Part shown: in pieces, positions 53,853 through 64,000 of the stretch | How the letters are laid out: every line of letters begins with the position of its first letter | How positions within the stretch are numbered: position 1 is the first letter of the stretch | From: Firmicutes bacterium HGW-Firmicutes-9 | GTDB taxonomy: Bacteria; Bacillota; Clostridia; Christensenellales; CAG-138 | Length of the DNA stretch: 64,000 nt | Assembly (NCBI GenBank): GCA_002841395.1 | Contig: PGZM01000005.1 | Span: 62,001-126,000 of the forward strand | Direction: 5' to 3' | The notes under the pieces: model-generated | Seen by the model: the letters and a program-made list of their open reading frames with translations, nothing else | Told to the model about the DNA's origin: nothing | The model's database searches: none | Position numbers and translations under genes: made by a program

Positions 53853-53886
53853 AAACCCTCCGCCACATATTTGCAGCGGAGGGTTT
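53853..53886. terminator. Bidirectional terminator
   Basis: AAACCCTCCGC-N12-GCGGAGGGTTT between convergent genes at 52458 (+) and 53905 (-). Confidence 0.8.
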
Positions 53887-53904
53887 AGAACGTTTGTTTT
53901 CAAC

Positions 53905-54846
53905 TCAAGGTTTCAAAGTAATGGTCTCATTGATTAGTTTGTCTGCCATCCAGTCATTAGAATCATACACGCTAAAGATCATTTCGATTTCTTCCACTTG
54001 CGTGATGCCATTCTCTTCAAACGTCGTATCCGACCAAGACATTGTAGCAAACGCCACCTTGCCTGGCTGCACTTCTTTTGCCCAGAATGGATCAGCCATA
54101 TAGCCATTTACGGAGACTTCATCCACTGCATACATCAAGGGCATATCCGTTTTATTTGCAAGGTATAGATTTACTGTGTAACCCCAAATTGAATCATATG
54201 TGTATCCAATGACGATTACTGAGATACTTTCATTGTCGAACAAGACGGTATCGGTTGGTTGACTTACCCTTTCAAAGATAGTGGCTTTTTCTTCACCAAT
54301 CGGATAAACATGAACAGTTTCCAAGGCAACCGCGTCTGCCATCCAGTCATTTGAGTCATAAACGTTAAAAGTTAATTCGATATCGGTGACCTCGTTGATC
54401 CCGATTTCCTTTAAAGTATCATCCGAAAAACTAACTTCATTGTTCGATTTTTTACCCGCTGCAACTTCAGTTGCAAATAGCGGATCGATCTCTACTCCAT
54501 TAATGGCAGCATTTTGCACCGAAAACATGTACGTCTTATCTGCTGACTTGTTCTCAAGATTTATTTTTACTGTGTAACCCCATAAATTGTCAGGGTCAAT
54601 TCCGGTGATTTTTATAACGCATTCATCATTATCAACAGCGGTTATCTCATTAAATGAGATTTCAGCAACTTCCGGTTCAGGTTCACTCTTTTCAACCACA
54701 GCCGGCTCACTCTCTTCAATGGCATTTGAAACTTTCGTTATCTCTTTTTCTTCCTGTGCTATAAGTTCTTCTGACGAACTTGACCCACACCCCACAAACG
54801 AGAAAGCGAGAAGGAATGCCATAATTGCAACTACGATTCTTTTCAT
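53905..54846 (-). CDS. Lipoprotein with two tandem homologous domains, unknown function
   Basis: 313 residues from MKRIVVAIMAFLLAFSFVGCGSSSSEE. A lipobox (FVGC) gives a membrane-anchored exported protein. After a Glu-rich linker come two related domains of about 105 residues: IKITGIDPDNLWGYTVKINLENKS...VYDSNDWMAD and VIVIGYTYDSIWGYTVNLYLANKT...VYDSNDWMAD. They look like immunoglobulin-type beta-sandwich modules. The AGGAGG Shine-Dalgarno at 54855 supports this start. No function is assigned. Codon use is more AT-rich than the flanking genes. Confidence 0.8.
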   Translation of the reverse strand: MKRIVVAIMAFLLAFSFVGCGSSSSEELIAQEEKEITKVSNAIEESEPAVVEKSEPEPEVAEISFNEITAVDNDECVIKITGIDPDNLWGYTVKINLENKSADKTYMFSVQNAAINGVEIDPLFATEVAAGKKSNNEVSFSDDTLKEIGINEVTDIELTFNVYDSNDWMADAVALETVHVYPIGEEKATIFERVSQPTDTVLFDNESISVIVIGYTYDSIWGYTVNLYLANKTDMPLMYAVDEVSVNGYMADPFWAKEVQPGKVAFATMSWSDTTFEENGITQVEEIEMIFSVYDSNDWMADKLINETITLKP

Positions 54847-55011
54847 CTTGCTGCCTCCTGTTGTAAATTTGTAATTCGAACAGTCGGAATGACTGAAAGA
54901 CGTTGTAATTTGATCATACATTATTTATCTAGTGATTACCATTAATTCTTTTATTTTCTTGCTCTCAACTGTTAATTAGAATCTGAAACATAGTTTGCGG
55001 TCAAGCAACAG

Positions 55012-55041
55012 AAAAGAGGCTCGCTCGCGCGAACCTCTTTT
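55012..55041 (-). terminator. Terminator of the arginine operon
   Basis: AAAAGAGG...CCTCTTTT stem with an internal TCGC/GCGA extension, downstream of argF. Confidence 0.7.
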
Positions 55042-55061
55042 CATATTCTATTTGAATTGTT

Positions 55062-56045
55062 TTACAGCGTCGCCAGCATGACCGCCTTGATCGTGTGCAT
55101 GCGGTTTTCTGCCTCGTCGAAGACCACCGACTGCGGGCTGGAGAAGACGTCGTCGCTGACTTCCATACTGTCGCGGCCAAACTTCGCGCCCATGTCCTTG
55201 CCGATGGTGGTGTTCAGGTCGTGGAACGCGGGCAGGCAGTGCATGAAGATCGCGGTGGGTTTCGCCGCCGCCATTACTTTCGCGTTCACCTGATACGGCG
55301 CGAGTTCCTTGATGCGCTGTTCCCAAATCTCCATGGGTTCACCCATCGACACCCAAACGTCGGTATAGATCACGTCCGCGTCCTTGACGCCTTCGAGGAT
55401 GTCCTCGGTCTGCGTGACGCTGCCGCCGCTCGCCTTGGCGAGCTCTTTGCAGGTGCGGGTCAGCTCCTCGCTCGGCCAATACGCTTTCGGTGCACAGGCG
55501 ACAAAGTCGAGCCCCATCTTCGCGCAGCCAACCATCAGCGAGTTGCCCATGTTGAACCGCGCGTCGCCGCAATACGCCATCTTGATGCCCTTGAGAGAGC
55601 CGAACTTCTCCTGAATCGTGAGCAAATCCGCGAGAATCTGCGTCGGGTGAAACTCGGTGGTAAGTCCGTTCCAAACGGGCACTCCCGCGTATTTGGCGAG
55701 CTCTTCGACGACACTCTGGCCGTATCCGCGGTATTCGATGCCGTCATACATTCTGCCCAGCACCTGCGCGGTGTCCGAAATGCTCTCCTTTTTGCCGATC
55801 TGCGATCCGGAAGGATCGAGATACGTCGTGTGCATGCCGAGGTCGAAGGCCGCGACTTCAAAGGCGCATCGGGTACGCGTGCTGGCTTTCTCAAAGATCA
55901 GCGCGATGTTCTTGCCGTGCAGCGTATCGTGCGCGATGCCGGCCTTTTTCTTCGCCTTGAGTTCGGCCGAGAGCGCGAGAAGTCCCGCAATTTCGTCCGA
56001 TGTGAAGTCGAGCAGTTTCAAAAAGCTCTTGCCCTTCAGATTCAT
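55062..56045 (-). CDS. argF: Ornithine carbamoyltransferase
   Basis: 327 residues. Carbamoyl-phosphate motif [15 protein letters not shown], the [12 protein letters not shown] motif, and [11 protein letters not shown] (ornithine and phosphate binding). It forms citrulline from ornithine and carbamoyl phosphate. It is the last gene of the arg cluster, 27 bases downstream of argD. Confidence 0.96.
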   Translation of the reverse strand: MNLKGKSFLKLLDFTSDEIAGLLALSAELKAKKKAGIAHDTLHGKNIALIFEKASTRTRCAFEVAAFDLGMHTTYLDPSGSQIGKKESISDTAQVLGRMYDGIEYRGYGQSVVEELAKYAGVPVWNGLTTEFHPTQILADLLTIQEKFGSLKGIKMAYCGDARFNMGNSLMVGCAKMGLDFVACAPKAYWPSEELTRTCKELAKASGGSVTQTEDILEGVKDADVIYTDVWVSMGEPMEIWEQRIKELAPYQVNAKVMAAAKPTAIFMHCLPAFHDLNTTIGKDMGAKFGRDSMEVSDDVFSSPQSVVFDEAENRMHTIKAVMLATL

Positions 56046-56072
56046 GTCCTTCGCCTCCTGTATGTTTATTGG

Positions 56073-57257
56073 TTAATATGTGCTCAAAATCTGTTTTAAG
56101 ATGCCCAGTCCCGCGTCGATCTCGTCTTTCGTGATCGTGAGCGGCGGCATCAGACGGATGGTGTCCGCGCCTGCGGTCAGCGCGAGCAGCCCGCTTTCCA
56201 CGAGTTTGCCGACGGCTTCCCGGTGGGAGCAGGTAACGCCGATGCCGATCATGAGCCCCAGTCCGCGCACGCTTGTGACGACGGGCAGGTTCCAGCCCGC
56301 GATCGTCTCGCGGATGTACGCGCCCTTTGCTGTGACTTCGCCGAGGAAATCCGGCGTAATTTGCGCAAGCACCGCATTCGCGCCAGCCGCGCAGATCGGG
56401 TTGCCGCCGAATGTGGTCGCGTGCGTGCCCGCCGAGAGCGTGCTTGCGCATGTCTCCGCCGCAAGTACGCCGCCAAACGGAAGCCCCGCCGCGATGCCCT
56501 TTGCAAACGTGACCACGTCCGGCTCAATGCCATACTGCTGGAAGCAGAACAGCGTTCCGGTTCTGCCGACGCCGGTCTGCACCTCGTCGATGAGCAGAAG
56601 AATGTCGCGCGACTTGCAGAACTCCGCAACCTCCTGTACAAACGCCGCATCCAGCGGAAGCACGCCGCCTTCGCCCTGAATCAGCTCCATCATAACCGCG
56701 CAGACGGTGCCGCTCATGCAGGCGGATTTTACGCATGCAACGTCGTTCGGCTCCGCGTGGACAAACCCATCGGTAAAGGGGAAGAAGTACTGGTGAAACA
56801 CATCCTGTCCCGTCGCGGCGAGCGTCGTGATCGTGCGCCCGTGGAAGGAGTGGTGCAGGGTGATGATCTGGTTTCTGCCCGCGCCGTATTTGTCGAAGGA
56901 ATATTTGCGCGCGAGTTTGATTGCGCCCTCGTTCGCCTCCGCACCGGAGTTAGAGAAGAACACGCCCTGCATGCCGGTGCGCTCGACCAACGTCTTCGCG
57001 GCAGTTGCCGCAGGCTCGGTATAGTAAAGGTTCGACACATGCGGGAGCTTTTTCGCCTGCTGCGTGATTGCGGCGAGCCACGCTTCGTTGCCGCAGCCGA
57101 GGGAGCAGACGCCGATGCCGCTCGCGAAGTCGATATACGTCTTGCCGTCGAAATCCTTTAGCGTCGCGTTTTCGCCGCTTTCGAGCGCGACGGGGAAACG
57201 CTTATAGGTGCCAAGGATGTAGTCGTCAGTTTGCTGGATCACGTCGTGATTGGTCAT
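56073..57257 (-). CDS. argD: Acetylornithine aminotransferase
   Basis: 394 residues from MTNHDVIQQTDDY. PLP-dependent class III aminotransferase: NSGAEANEGAIKLARKYS, HHSFHGRT, LIDEVQTGVGRTG, and the Schiff-base Lys in FAKGIAAGLPFGGV. It converts N-acetylglutamate semialdehyde to N-acetylornithine. AAGGAG before the ATG decides the start. It sits between argB and argF. Confidence 0.95.
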   Translation of the reverse strand: MTNHDVIQQTDDYILGTYKRFPVALESGENATLKDFDGKTYIDFASGIGVCSLGCGNEAWLAAITQQAKKLPHVSNLYYTEPAATAAKTLVERTGMQGVFFSNSGAEANEGAIKLARKYSFDKYGAGRNQIITLHHSFHGRTITTLAATGQDVFHQYFFPFTDGFVHAEPNDVACVKSACMSGTVCAVMMELIQGEGGVLPLDAAFVQEVAEFCKSRDILLLIDEVQTGVGRTGTLFCFQQYGIEPDVVTFAKGIAAGLPFGGVLAAETCASTLSAGTHATTFGGNPICAAGANAVLAQITPDFLGEVTAKGAYIRETIAGWNLPVVTSVRGLGLMIGIGVTCSHREAVGKLVESGLLALTAGADTIRLMPPLTITKDEIDAGLGILKQILSTY

Positions 57258-57312
57258 TTGTTCTCCTTCTTGCGGTGCCATCGTTCCGCGGTTGACTGGT
57301 AATTCGCCGGTG

Positions 57313-58167
57313 TCAGGCGGTTACCATGGTGCCGATGCCCTCGTCCGTGAGCATCTCGATTAAAATTGCGTGCGGTACGCGTCCGTCGATGATAAACGCG
57401 CGGTTCGCGCCTTTTTCCACCGCATGTGCGCAGCACTCAAGCTTCGGGATCATGCCGCCGGTGACGACACCGCTCTCCTGCAGCTTCGGGATCTCCGCGA
57501 GCGAGAGCCGCACAATCAGGCTGTCGGGGTCGGCAGCGTCCATGAGCACGCCCTTGGTGTCCGTCATGTTGATCAGGCTCTCCGCCTGTAGCGCGCCCGC
57601 GATATAAGCCGCGGCGGTGTCCGCGTTGATGTTGTAGGTGTTGCCGGCTTTGTCGCAGCCGATCGTAGAGACCACGGGGATATAGCCCTTTTCGAGCAGG
57701 TCTTTGATGGGCTCCGGGTGGATGGCGACGATTTCGCCGACGTACCCAAGCTTCTCGTCGAGCATTTTTGCTTCGATCAGGTGACCGTCCATGCCGCTGA
57801 TGCCGATGGCTCTGCCGCCTGCGTTCTGAATCAGGTTCACAAGGCCCTTGTTGACCTTGCCCGCGAGCACCATTTGCGCGACGTCGACCGTCTCTTTGTC
57901 GGTGACGCGCAGGCCGCCGACAAACACGCTCTCTTTGCCGAGCTTTTTCAGCGTTGCGCTGATCTCCGGGCCGCCGCCATGAACGAGCACGATCTTCACG
58001 CCGACGAGGGTGAGAAGCACCACGTCGCCCATGACCGCTTGTTTGAGCGCTTCGTCTTCCATGGCGCTGCCGCCGTACTTGACCACGACGGTCTTGCCGT
58101 AATAATTCTGAATATAGGGCAGCGCCTGAATCAGCACTTCCGCCCGTTTTGCGATGTCGATACCCAT
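57313..58167 (-). CDS. argB: Acetylglutamate kinase
   Basis: 284 residues. VVKYGGSAM phosphate-binding start, VHGGGPEIS loop, and the C-terminal GGMIPKLECCAHAVEKGANRAFIIDGRVPH block. Phosphorylates N-acetylglutamate, the committed step and usual feedback target. An N-terminal helix before YIQNYYGK is present, which in arginine-sensitive kinases takes part in hexamer formation. GGAGG seven bases upstream supports this start. Confidence 0.96.
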   Translation of the reverse strand: MGIDIAKRAEVLIQALPYIQNYYGKTVVVKYGGSAMEDEALKQAVMGDVVLLTLVGVKIVLVHGGGPEISATLKKLGKESVFVGGLRVTDKETVDVAQMVLAGKVNKGLVNLIQNAGGRAIGISGMDGHLIEAKMLDEKLGYVGEIVAIHPEPIKDLLEKGYIPVVSTIGCDKAGNTYNINADTAAAYIAGALQAESLINMTDTKGVLMDAADPDSLIVRLSLAEIPKLQESGVVTGGMIPKLECCAHAVEKGANRAFIIDGRVPHAILIEMLTDEGIGTMVTA

Positions 58168-58215
58168 TTTAGTAGCCTCCACAGGATGTTGCATTGTCGT
58201 GCACGATATCCTGAC

Positions 58216-59427
58216 TCAAGTGCGGTAGTCTCCGTTGATCTTCACGTAGTCATAGGTCAGATCGCAGCCGTACGCCGTAGCGGAAGCTGCGCCATCGCCA
58301 AGCGTGATATCGATTGTGATCTCTTTTTCGCTGAGCACGGACTTTGCGATCTCTTCCGAAAAATCCACACCCATGCCGTTTTGGCAGACTGTGAGTGAAC
58401 CCGCAAGGGAGGCGAACGAAACGCCGACTTTGTTGACGTCCGTCGGTACACCCGCGTAGCCCAGCGCGCAGAGCACGCGACCCCAGTTTGCATCCGCGCC
58501 GAACATCGCGCATTTCACGAGCGGCGAGTTGATGACGGATTTACTCAGTTTCACGGCGGCTGCTTTGTCGGCAGCTCCGGTGAGTTTGCAGATCATCAGC
58601 TTGGTTGCGCCTTCGCCGTCTGCGGCGATGGAGCGGGAGAGATACTGCGTGACCGCCGAAAGCGCGGCGCAAAACGCGTCATAGTCCGCGCCCGTGCTCG
58701 TGATCTCCGCGTTGCCCGCCATGCCGTTGGCGAGAATCGTAACCATATCGTTGGTGGAGGTGTCGCCGTCCACGCTGACCATGTTAAAGCTATCGACGAT
58801 GTCCGCGCTCAGCGCTTTTTGCAGCATCGCGGGAGAGATGGCAGCGTCAGTGGTGATGAATCCCAGCATGGTCGCCATGTTCGGCTGAATCATGCCGCTG
58901 CCTTTGGCGATACCGCCGATATGGCAGGTCTTGCCGCCGAGTTCAAACGCAAACGCGATCTCTTTTTTTGCTAGGTCGGTGGTCATGATGGCTTCTGCTG
59001 CCGCGTTGCTGTCGTCGCCCAGCGCCGCAATCAGCGGCGCAATGCCGCTCGCGATGGGCTCGATGTCCAGCGTCTTTCCGATCACGCCCGTGGATGCAAC
59101 CACGATGTCGCTGGCGGGAATCTTGAGAGCCACGCCCAACAAATCGCACATCTGCGTCGCGATCTCAACACCGTTAGCGTTGCAGGTGTTGGCGTTGCCG
59201 CTGTTGCAAATGATGGCACTCGCGTATCCGTCCGCGACGTTCGTCTTGGTGACCGCAATGGGAGCTCCCTGCACGAGGTTCTGCGTGTAGACGCAGGCGC
59301 AGGCGGCTTTCTTCTCACTGTAGATCAGCGCGAGGTCTTTTTTGCTCTTGTTTTTGCGGATGCCGCAGTAAACTCCCGCGGCGGTATATCCTTTCGCGGC
59401 GCAAACGCCGCCGTCAATCTGTTTCAT
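58216..59427 (-). CDS. argJ: Glutamate N-acetyltransferase / amino-acid acetyltransferase
   Basis: 403 residues. Self-cleavage and catalytic site is in KGSGMIQPNMATMLGFITTDA, where the Thr of the ATML motif is the N-terminal nucleophile of the beta chain. The C-terminal part ends with DLTYDYVKINGDYRT. It transfers acetyl from N-acetylornithine to glutamate, making the pathway cyclic. No argA is seen, so bifunctionality is likely, though not provable by eye. Confidence 0.95.
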   Translation of the reverse strand: MKQIDGGVCAAKGYTAAGVYCGIRKNKSKKDLALIYSEKKAACACVYTQNLVQGAPIAVTKTNVADGYASAIICNSGNANTCNANGVEIATQMCDLLGVALKIPASDIVVASTGVIGKTLDIEPIASGIAPLIAALGDDSNAAAEAIMTTDLAKKEIAFAFELGGKTCHIGGIAKGSGMIQPNMATMLGFITTDAAISPAMLQKALSADIVDSFNMVSVDGDTSTNDMVTILANGMAGNAEITSTGADYDAFCAALSAVTQYLSRSIAADGEGATKLMICKLTGAADKAAAVKLSKSVINSPLVKCAMFGADANWGRVLCALGYAGVPTDVNKVGVSFASLAGSLTVCQNGMGVDFSEEIAKSVLSEKEITIDITLGDGAASATAYGCDLTYDYVKINGDYRT

Positions 59428-59468
59428 CGTTGTTCCCTTTCCAAACGCCTCGCTCCAAGGCGCGTTTG

Positions 59469-60403
59469 TTATTTACCCAGCGTCAGCCCTGCGTAAGGGT
59501 CTGCGCCGATGAGGATATTCATGAGTTGGATCGCGGCGCCGCTTGCTCCTTTGCCGAGGTTGTCAAAGCGGGCCAACAGCGTGATGCGCTCCTCGTTTCC
59601 AGCGACGGAGATATCCATGCCGTCGAGATCTTTCAGCTTGCCGCTGGCGAGATAGCCGTGCTCGTCCATCGCCTCGCAGTAGCGCACCATGGGGCCTGTG
59701 TAGCGCGCGCGATAGAGGTCCTGGATATCGTTTACGCCGTAGCCTTCCGCAAGCTGCTCGCGGAACACCGAGATGATCGTGAGCATGCCGTTGAAGTAGT
59801 CGGCAACGACCGGGAAGAACGCGGGAGCGAGCGCAAGCCCGCTGTAGTGCTGCATCTCCTTGAGGTGCTTGTGCTGCTGACCGAGCGCATAGAGGCGCGG
59901 GGACTTGAGCAGCACGTCGCGATAATCCGATTCGTACTGCGCGATCATCTTGTGTCCGCCGCCGCTGTAGCCCGTGAGCGAGGTGCAGCTGAGAAGAGCA
60001 TCTTTTTTCAAGATGCCTGCTGCGATCAGCGGAGCGGTCAGTGCGAGAAATCCGCTGGCGTGGCAGCCGGGCACGCTCACGCGCGTAGCGCCTTCGAGCT
60101 GTTCCCATCCGCCGTCCCATGCTTCCGGCAGGCCGTAGACCCAGCCTTCTGAGATACGGTGCGCGGTGGAAGGATCGATGATGCGTACGTGCGGTTCGGT
60201 CACCATGTCGCAGGCTTCCAGCGCCGCATCTTCCGGCAGACAGAGGATCGCGACGTCGCACGCATTGAGCAGCTCGCGGCGCAGTGCGGGGTTTTTGCGT
60301 TCCCGCTCCGGCAGCGTGAGCATGGTCAAATCCGCGCGCTGGGATAGGCGGTCGTAGATCCGCAGTCCCGTGGTTCCCTCTTTGCCGTCGATAAATACTT
60401 TCG

Positions 60404-60407
<4 letters not shown>
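59469..60407 (-). CDS. argC: N-acetyl-gamma-glutamyl-phosphate reductase (short, type 2)
   Basis: 312 residues, shorter than the common 340-350. NAD(P)-binding start VFIDGKEGTTGLRI, catalytic Cys in VPGCHASGF, and TGYSGGGHKMI are those of the TIGR01851-type ArgC. It reduces acetylglutamyl phosphate to the semialdehyde. Its start overlaps the argH stop by four bases. Confidence 0.94.
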
Positions 60408-61780
<1,373 letters not shown>

Positions 61781-61904
61781 TGCGTGTCACCCTCGTTTGT
61801 CGTGTTTGTTCCCTGCGCGGGAAGCTTTTTGGGAACGAGCGCCCGCCGGAGGCGGGCGCTTCGCATTTGCTGTTTCTTTCGTTCGTTCTGCGCCCTTGCC
61901 TGAC

Positions 61905-61955
61905 TTACTTAAACAGGCCGGAGAGGACAGATTTCTTCTTGTTCTTCTCCTGCAT
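61905..61955 (-). repeat. Tandem duplication of the argG 3' end (16-codon mini-ORF)
   Basis: Immediately after argG, in a TAATG stop-start overlap, a frame [20 protein letters not shown] repeats the argG C-terminus ([16 protein letters not shown]) with synonymous changes. It may be a recombination scar or a tiny translated peptide. Confidence 0.75.
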
Positions 61956-63202
61956 TATTTGAACAGGCCAGACAAGATCGTTTTCTTCTTGTTCTTCTCC
62001 TGCACCATGGCGTTGACCTTGGTGGGCAGACCGTAGAGGTTGATGAAGCCTTCCGCGTCCTTCTGGTTGTAGTCGCTCTCGCCAAAGGTAGCGATGGCTT
62101 CCGAATAGAGGCTGTAGGGGCTCTCGATGCCGGCCTTGATGATGTTGCCCTTGTAGAGCTTGAGCTTCACGGAGCCGGTGACGGTTTCCTGCGTCTTGTC
62201 GACGAAGGCTGCGAGGGCTTCCCGCAGCGGCGAAAACCAGAGACCGTTATAGACGAGTTCCGCGTAGGTGATTGCGAGTTCCGCCTTCTTATGCGCGGTC
62301 ATCTTATCCAGCGTGATGGTCTCGAGCGCTTCGTGCGCTTTGTAGAGGATCGTGCCGCCGGGGGTTTCGTAGACGCCGCGGCATTTGATGCCGACGAGGC
62401 GGTTTTCCACGATGTCGAGAAGTCCGATGCCGTTTGCGCCGCCGACTTCGTTGAGGGCGAGGATGATGTTCTTCGCGCTCATCTTCTTGCCGTCGAGGGA
62501 GACGGGAACGCCCTTTTCAAACCCGATGGTCACATAGGTGGGTTTGTCCGGCGCGAGCTCGGGGCAGACGCTCATTTCGAGGAAGCCGTCTTTCTTGTAG
62601 AGCGGCTCGTTCATCGGATCTTCCAGATCCAGTCCCTCGTGAGAGAGATGCCAGAGGTTTTTATCCTTGGAGTAGTTCGTCTCGCGGCTGATGTTCAGCG
62701 GGACGTTGTGCGCCTCGGCATATTCGATCTCGTCTTCGCGGCTCTTGAGGTCCCATTCACGCCACGGTGCGATAACTTTCATGTTGGGCGCAAAGTGCTT
62801 GATGGCGAGTTCGAAACGAACCTGATCGTTGCCCTTGCCGGTGCAGCCGTGGGCGATGGCGTCCGCGCCCTCTTTGAGTGCGATCTCCGCGATACGCTGT
62901 GCGATGACGGGACGCGCAAACGACGTACCGAGCAGATACTCTTCGTAGATTGCGCCGGCTTTGAGGGTCGGCACGATGAAATCGTCGACAAACTCATTGG
63001 TCAGGTCTTCGACATAGAGCTTGGAAGCCCCCGTCTTGAGCGCTTTCTGCTCGAGTCCGCCGAGCTCGCCCATGCCCTGACCAACGTCGCCCGCGACGGC
63101 GATGACTTCGCAGCCGGGGTAGTTTTCCTTGAGCCAGGGGATGATGACGGATGTATCCAGCCCACCGGAATAGGCTAAAACGATCTTCTTGATGTTCGAC
63201 AT
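61955..63202 (-). CDS. argG: Argininosuccinate synthase
   Basis: 415 residues from [24 protein letters not shown], the SGGLDTS pyrophosphatase motif. It also has the ATP/citrulline blocks [14 protein letters not shown] and [15 protein letters not shown]. It joins citrulline and aspartate. Upstream in-frame codons to 63319 are AT-rich and overlap the promoter, so the GGAGG-preceded ATG at 63202 is chosen. First gene of argGHCJBDF. Confidence 0.97.
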   Translation of the reverse strand: MSNIKKIVLAYSGGLDTSVIIPWLKENYPGCEVIAVAGDVGQGMGELGGLEQKALKTGASKLYVEDLTNEFVDDFIVPTLKAGAIYEEYLLGTSFARPVIAQRIAEIALKEGADAIAHGCTGKGNDQVRFELAIKHFAPNMKVIAPWREWDLKSREDEIEYAEAHNVPLNISRETNYSKDKNLWHLSHEGLDLEDPMNEPLYKKDGFLEMSVCPELAPDKPTYVTIGFEKGVPVSLDGKKMSAKNIILALNEVGGANGIGLLDIVENRLVGIKCRGVYETPGGTILYKAHEALETITLDKMTAHKKAELAITYAELVYNGLWFSPLREALAAFVDKTQETVTGSVKLKLYKGNIIKAGIESPYSLYSEAIATFGESDYNQKDAEGFINLYGLPTKVNAMVQEKNKKKTILSGLFK

Positions 63203-63233
63203 GGTAGTTGCCTCCAATTGGTGAATTGCATAT

Positions 63234-63262
63234 ATATTAATAAAAATAGAATAAATAGTCAA
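63234..63262 (-). promoter_or_regulatory. Promoter of the arginine operon
   Basis: TTGACT (63262-63257), 17-bp spacer, TAATAT (63239-63234), a near-consensus sigma-A promoter about 30 bases before the argG ATG. Confidence 0.75.
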
Positions 63263-63291
63263 GAGGTTTTTTGAAGAAAATGAGGATTTAT

Positions 63292-63355
63292 TTGAAAAAT
63301 TCAATGCTAAGACGAGCAAACACTGAATAATATGCAGTAATATGCATATTATTCA
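63292..63355. promoter_or_regulatory. ARG-box-like operators upstream of argG
   Basis: Palindrome TTGAA-AAA-TTCAA (63292-63304) and a 13-bp inverted repeat TGAATAATATGCA / TGCATATTATTCA (63324-63336 and 63343-63355). Both resemble the TGAATAAAAATTCA half-site pattern of ArgR/AhrC boxes. ArgR control is inferred; no argR gene lies in the window. Confidence 0.5.
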
Positions 63356-63473
63356 ACGCGATGTCCCTATACGGGGCAATCTGGAACATATAAAATGAAT
63401 AAACCACCCTGCATGTCTGCAAAGCGGCTCATTATAAACGGCGCGGTTCGCCGGCGTGATATCGTTTTGAGGG

Positions 63474-63493
63474 TAAAACGGCGCTTTCGCGCC
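63474..63493 (-). terminator. Terminator of the gene at 63511
   Basis: On the minus strand CGGCGC-gaaa-GCGCCG followed by TTTT. Confidence 0.75.
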
Positions 63494-63510
63494 GAGGAGA
63501 GAGCAATTGT

Positions 63511-64000
63511 TTAAACGCAGGCGGGAATCGGACACCAGGGCCTGCGCGGGGTGATGCGTCTGCGGCAGACCGCGTCCTTGAAGGCGTAGCGTTCTGCGGT
63601 GAAAAACGAGATGCGCCGTTTTGCGTGCGCGTGCACTTCGCGCTCCTCGGAGATTGCGATCAGTTCGCTCATGGAACCAAGGCAGGCGGAGAATGCGTGC
63701 TTTACGTCGCGGGCAAGGGTGCAACCCTCTGTGCGATAATCGCGCTTCATGCGGTAGATCTCTTTGACCACGTCGCGCGCGATTTCGCAGTTGGTAAAGC
63801 GAAACGCGGAAAGTGTACTTTCTTCTATCGTATAGTGATCGCGGAAATAGTCGTTGAGCCGCGATTCATATGCGCCGTGTTCCTTCAGCCCAAGCCGGAA
63901 CTCCGGCGAGTGTGCGAAGGTGAAGTAGTCCGTCAGGTAATGGCAGAGTATGCCGAGGCGAAGCGTGTATTCCGGCGGCAGCTGTTCGCCGCGTGTCACG
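63511..64000 (-). CDS. Zinc-dependent phospholipase C-like protein (5' end outside window)
   Basis: At least 162 residues, N-terminus beyond base 64000. LRLGILCHYLTDYFTFAHSPEF carries a His-x3-Asp...His pattern like the metal-binding helices of the zinc-dependent phospholipase C/HD-like family (PF00882). The rest is basic and Cys/Arg-rich near the end (CRRRITPRRP). It is the visible C-terminal part only, so the start and full motif set cannot be checked. It is separated from argG by a terminator and the ARG-box region. Confidence 0.6.
   Translation of the reverse strand, partial: VTRGEQLPPEYTLRLGILCHYLTDYFTFAHSPEFRLGLKEHGAYESRLNDYFRDHYTIEESTLSAFRFTNCEIARDVVKEIYRMKRDYRTEGCTLARDVKHAFSACLGSMSELIAISEEREVHAHAKRRISFFTAERYAFKDAVCRRRITPRRPWCPIPACV

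Overview
The window looks like chromosomal DNA from an anaerobic, GC-rich Firmicute (Clostridia-like). The recR-ybaB-dnaX block, RadA, MutY, MurG, SHOCT-type small membrane proteins, Firmicutes-style promoters and Shine-Dalgarno sites, and a cyclic arginine pathway all fit that. No rRNA or taxonomic marker is present, so a finer assignment is not justified.

Layout. 1-691: a zinc-ribbon protein preceded by its own promoter and a roughly 230-nt closed-stem structured RNA. 692-7937: housekeeping genes (UPF0340 protein, mutY, recR, ybaB, dnaX, a membrane-anchored beta-propeller-like protein, radA). 8010-8086: tRNA-Arg(CCG). 8369-26089: a long minus-strand exopolysaccharide operon, visibly more AT-rich than its surroundings. 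It makes GDP-mannose and probably GDP-D-rhamnose (phosphomannomutase, manA, manC, gmd, rmd) and has four GT4 glycosyltransferases, a pyruvyl transferase with an FrhB-like partner, an acyltransferase, Wzy and Wzx. 26562-27630: a decayed IS3-type element. 28192-30053: an SDR plus an ERG4/ERG24-type sterol-reductase homologue. Partial copies of the 3' end of the tRNA-Arg gene flank this module and suggest an old genomic island.

30764-33732: an AraC regulator divergent from a secreted or membrane alpha/beta hydrolase fused to a polytopic domain. 33865-37544: a six-gene minus-strand operon (Met/Tyr-rich DUF2680-like exported protein, two SHOCT proteins, OmpR-type regulator, histidine kinase with a Met-rich sensor loop, methyltransferase). 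37675-41369: a heterodimeric ABC exporter.

41598-43524 is the most notable locus: marR-hgcA-hgcB. The HgcA cap-helix motif NVWCAAGK and the two-cluster ferredoxin HgcB mark the mercury-methylation gene pair. Here it sits behind a Cys-rich MarR regulator, and HgcA carries an unusual N-terminal tail with three CCG motifs.

43640-44211 is a broken GT8 glycosyltransferase. 44367-53792 holds an RNA methyltransferase with a low-complexity tail, murG, a class B PBP with a Thr/Pro insertion and EF-hand loop, an SDR, an RlmI-like methyltransferase and a double-headed RluA pseudouridine synthase. After a duplicated-domain lipoprotein comes a complete argGHCJBDF cluster (63202-55062) with a strong promoter and ARG-box-like palindromes. 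The right edge holds a partial zinc-dependent phospholipase C-like gene.
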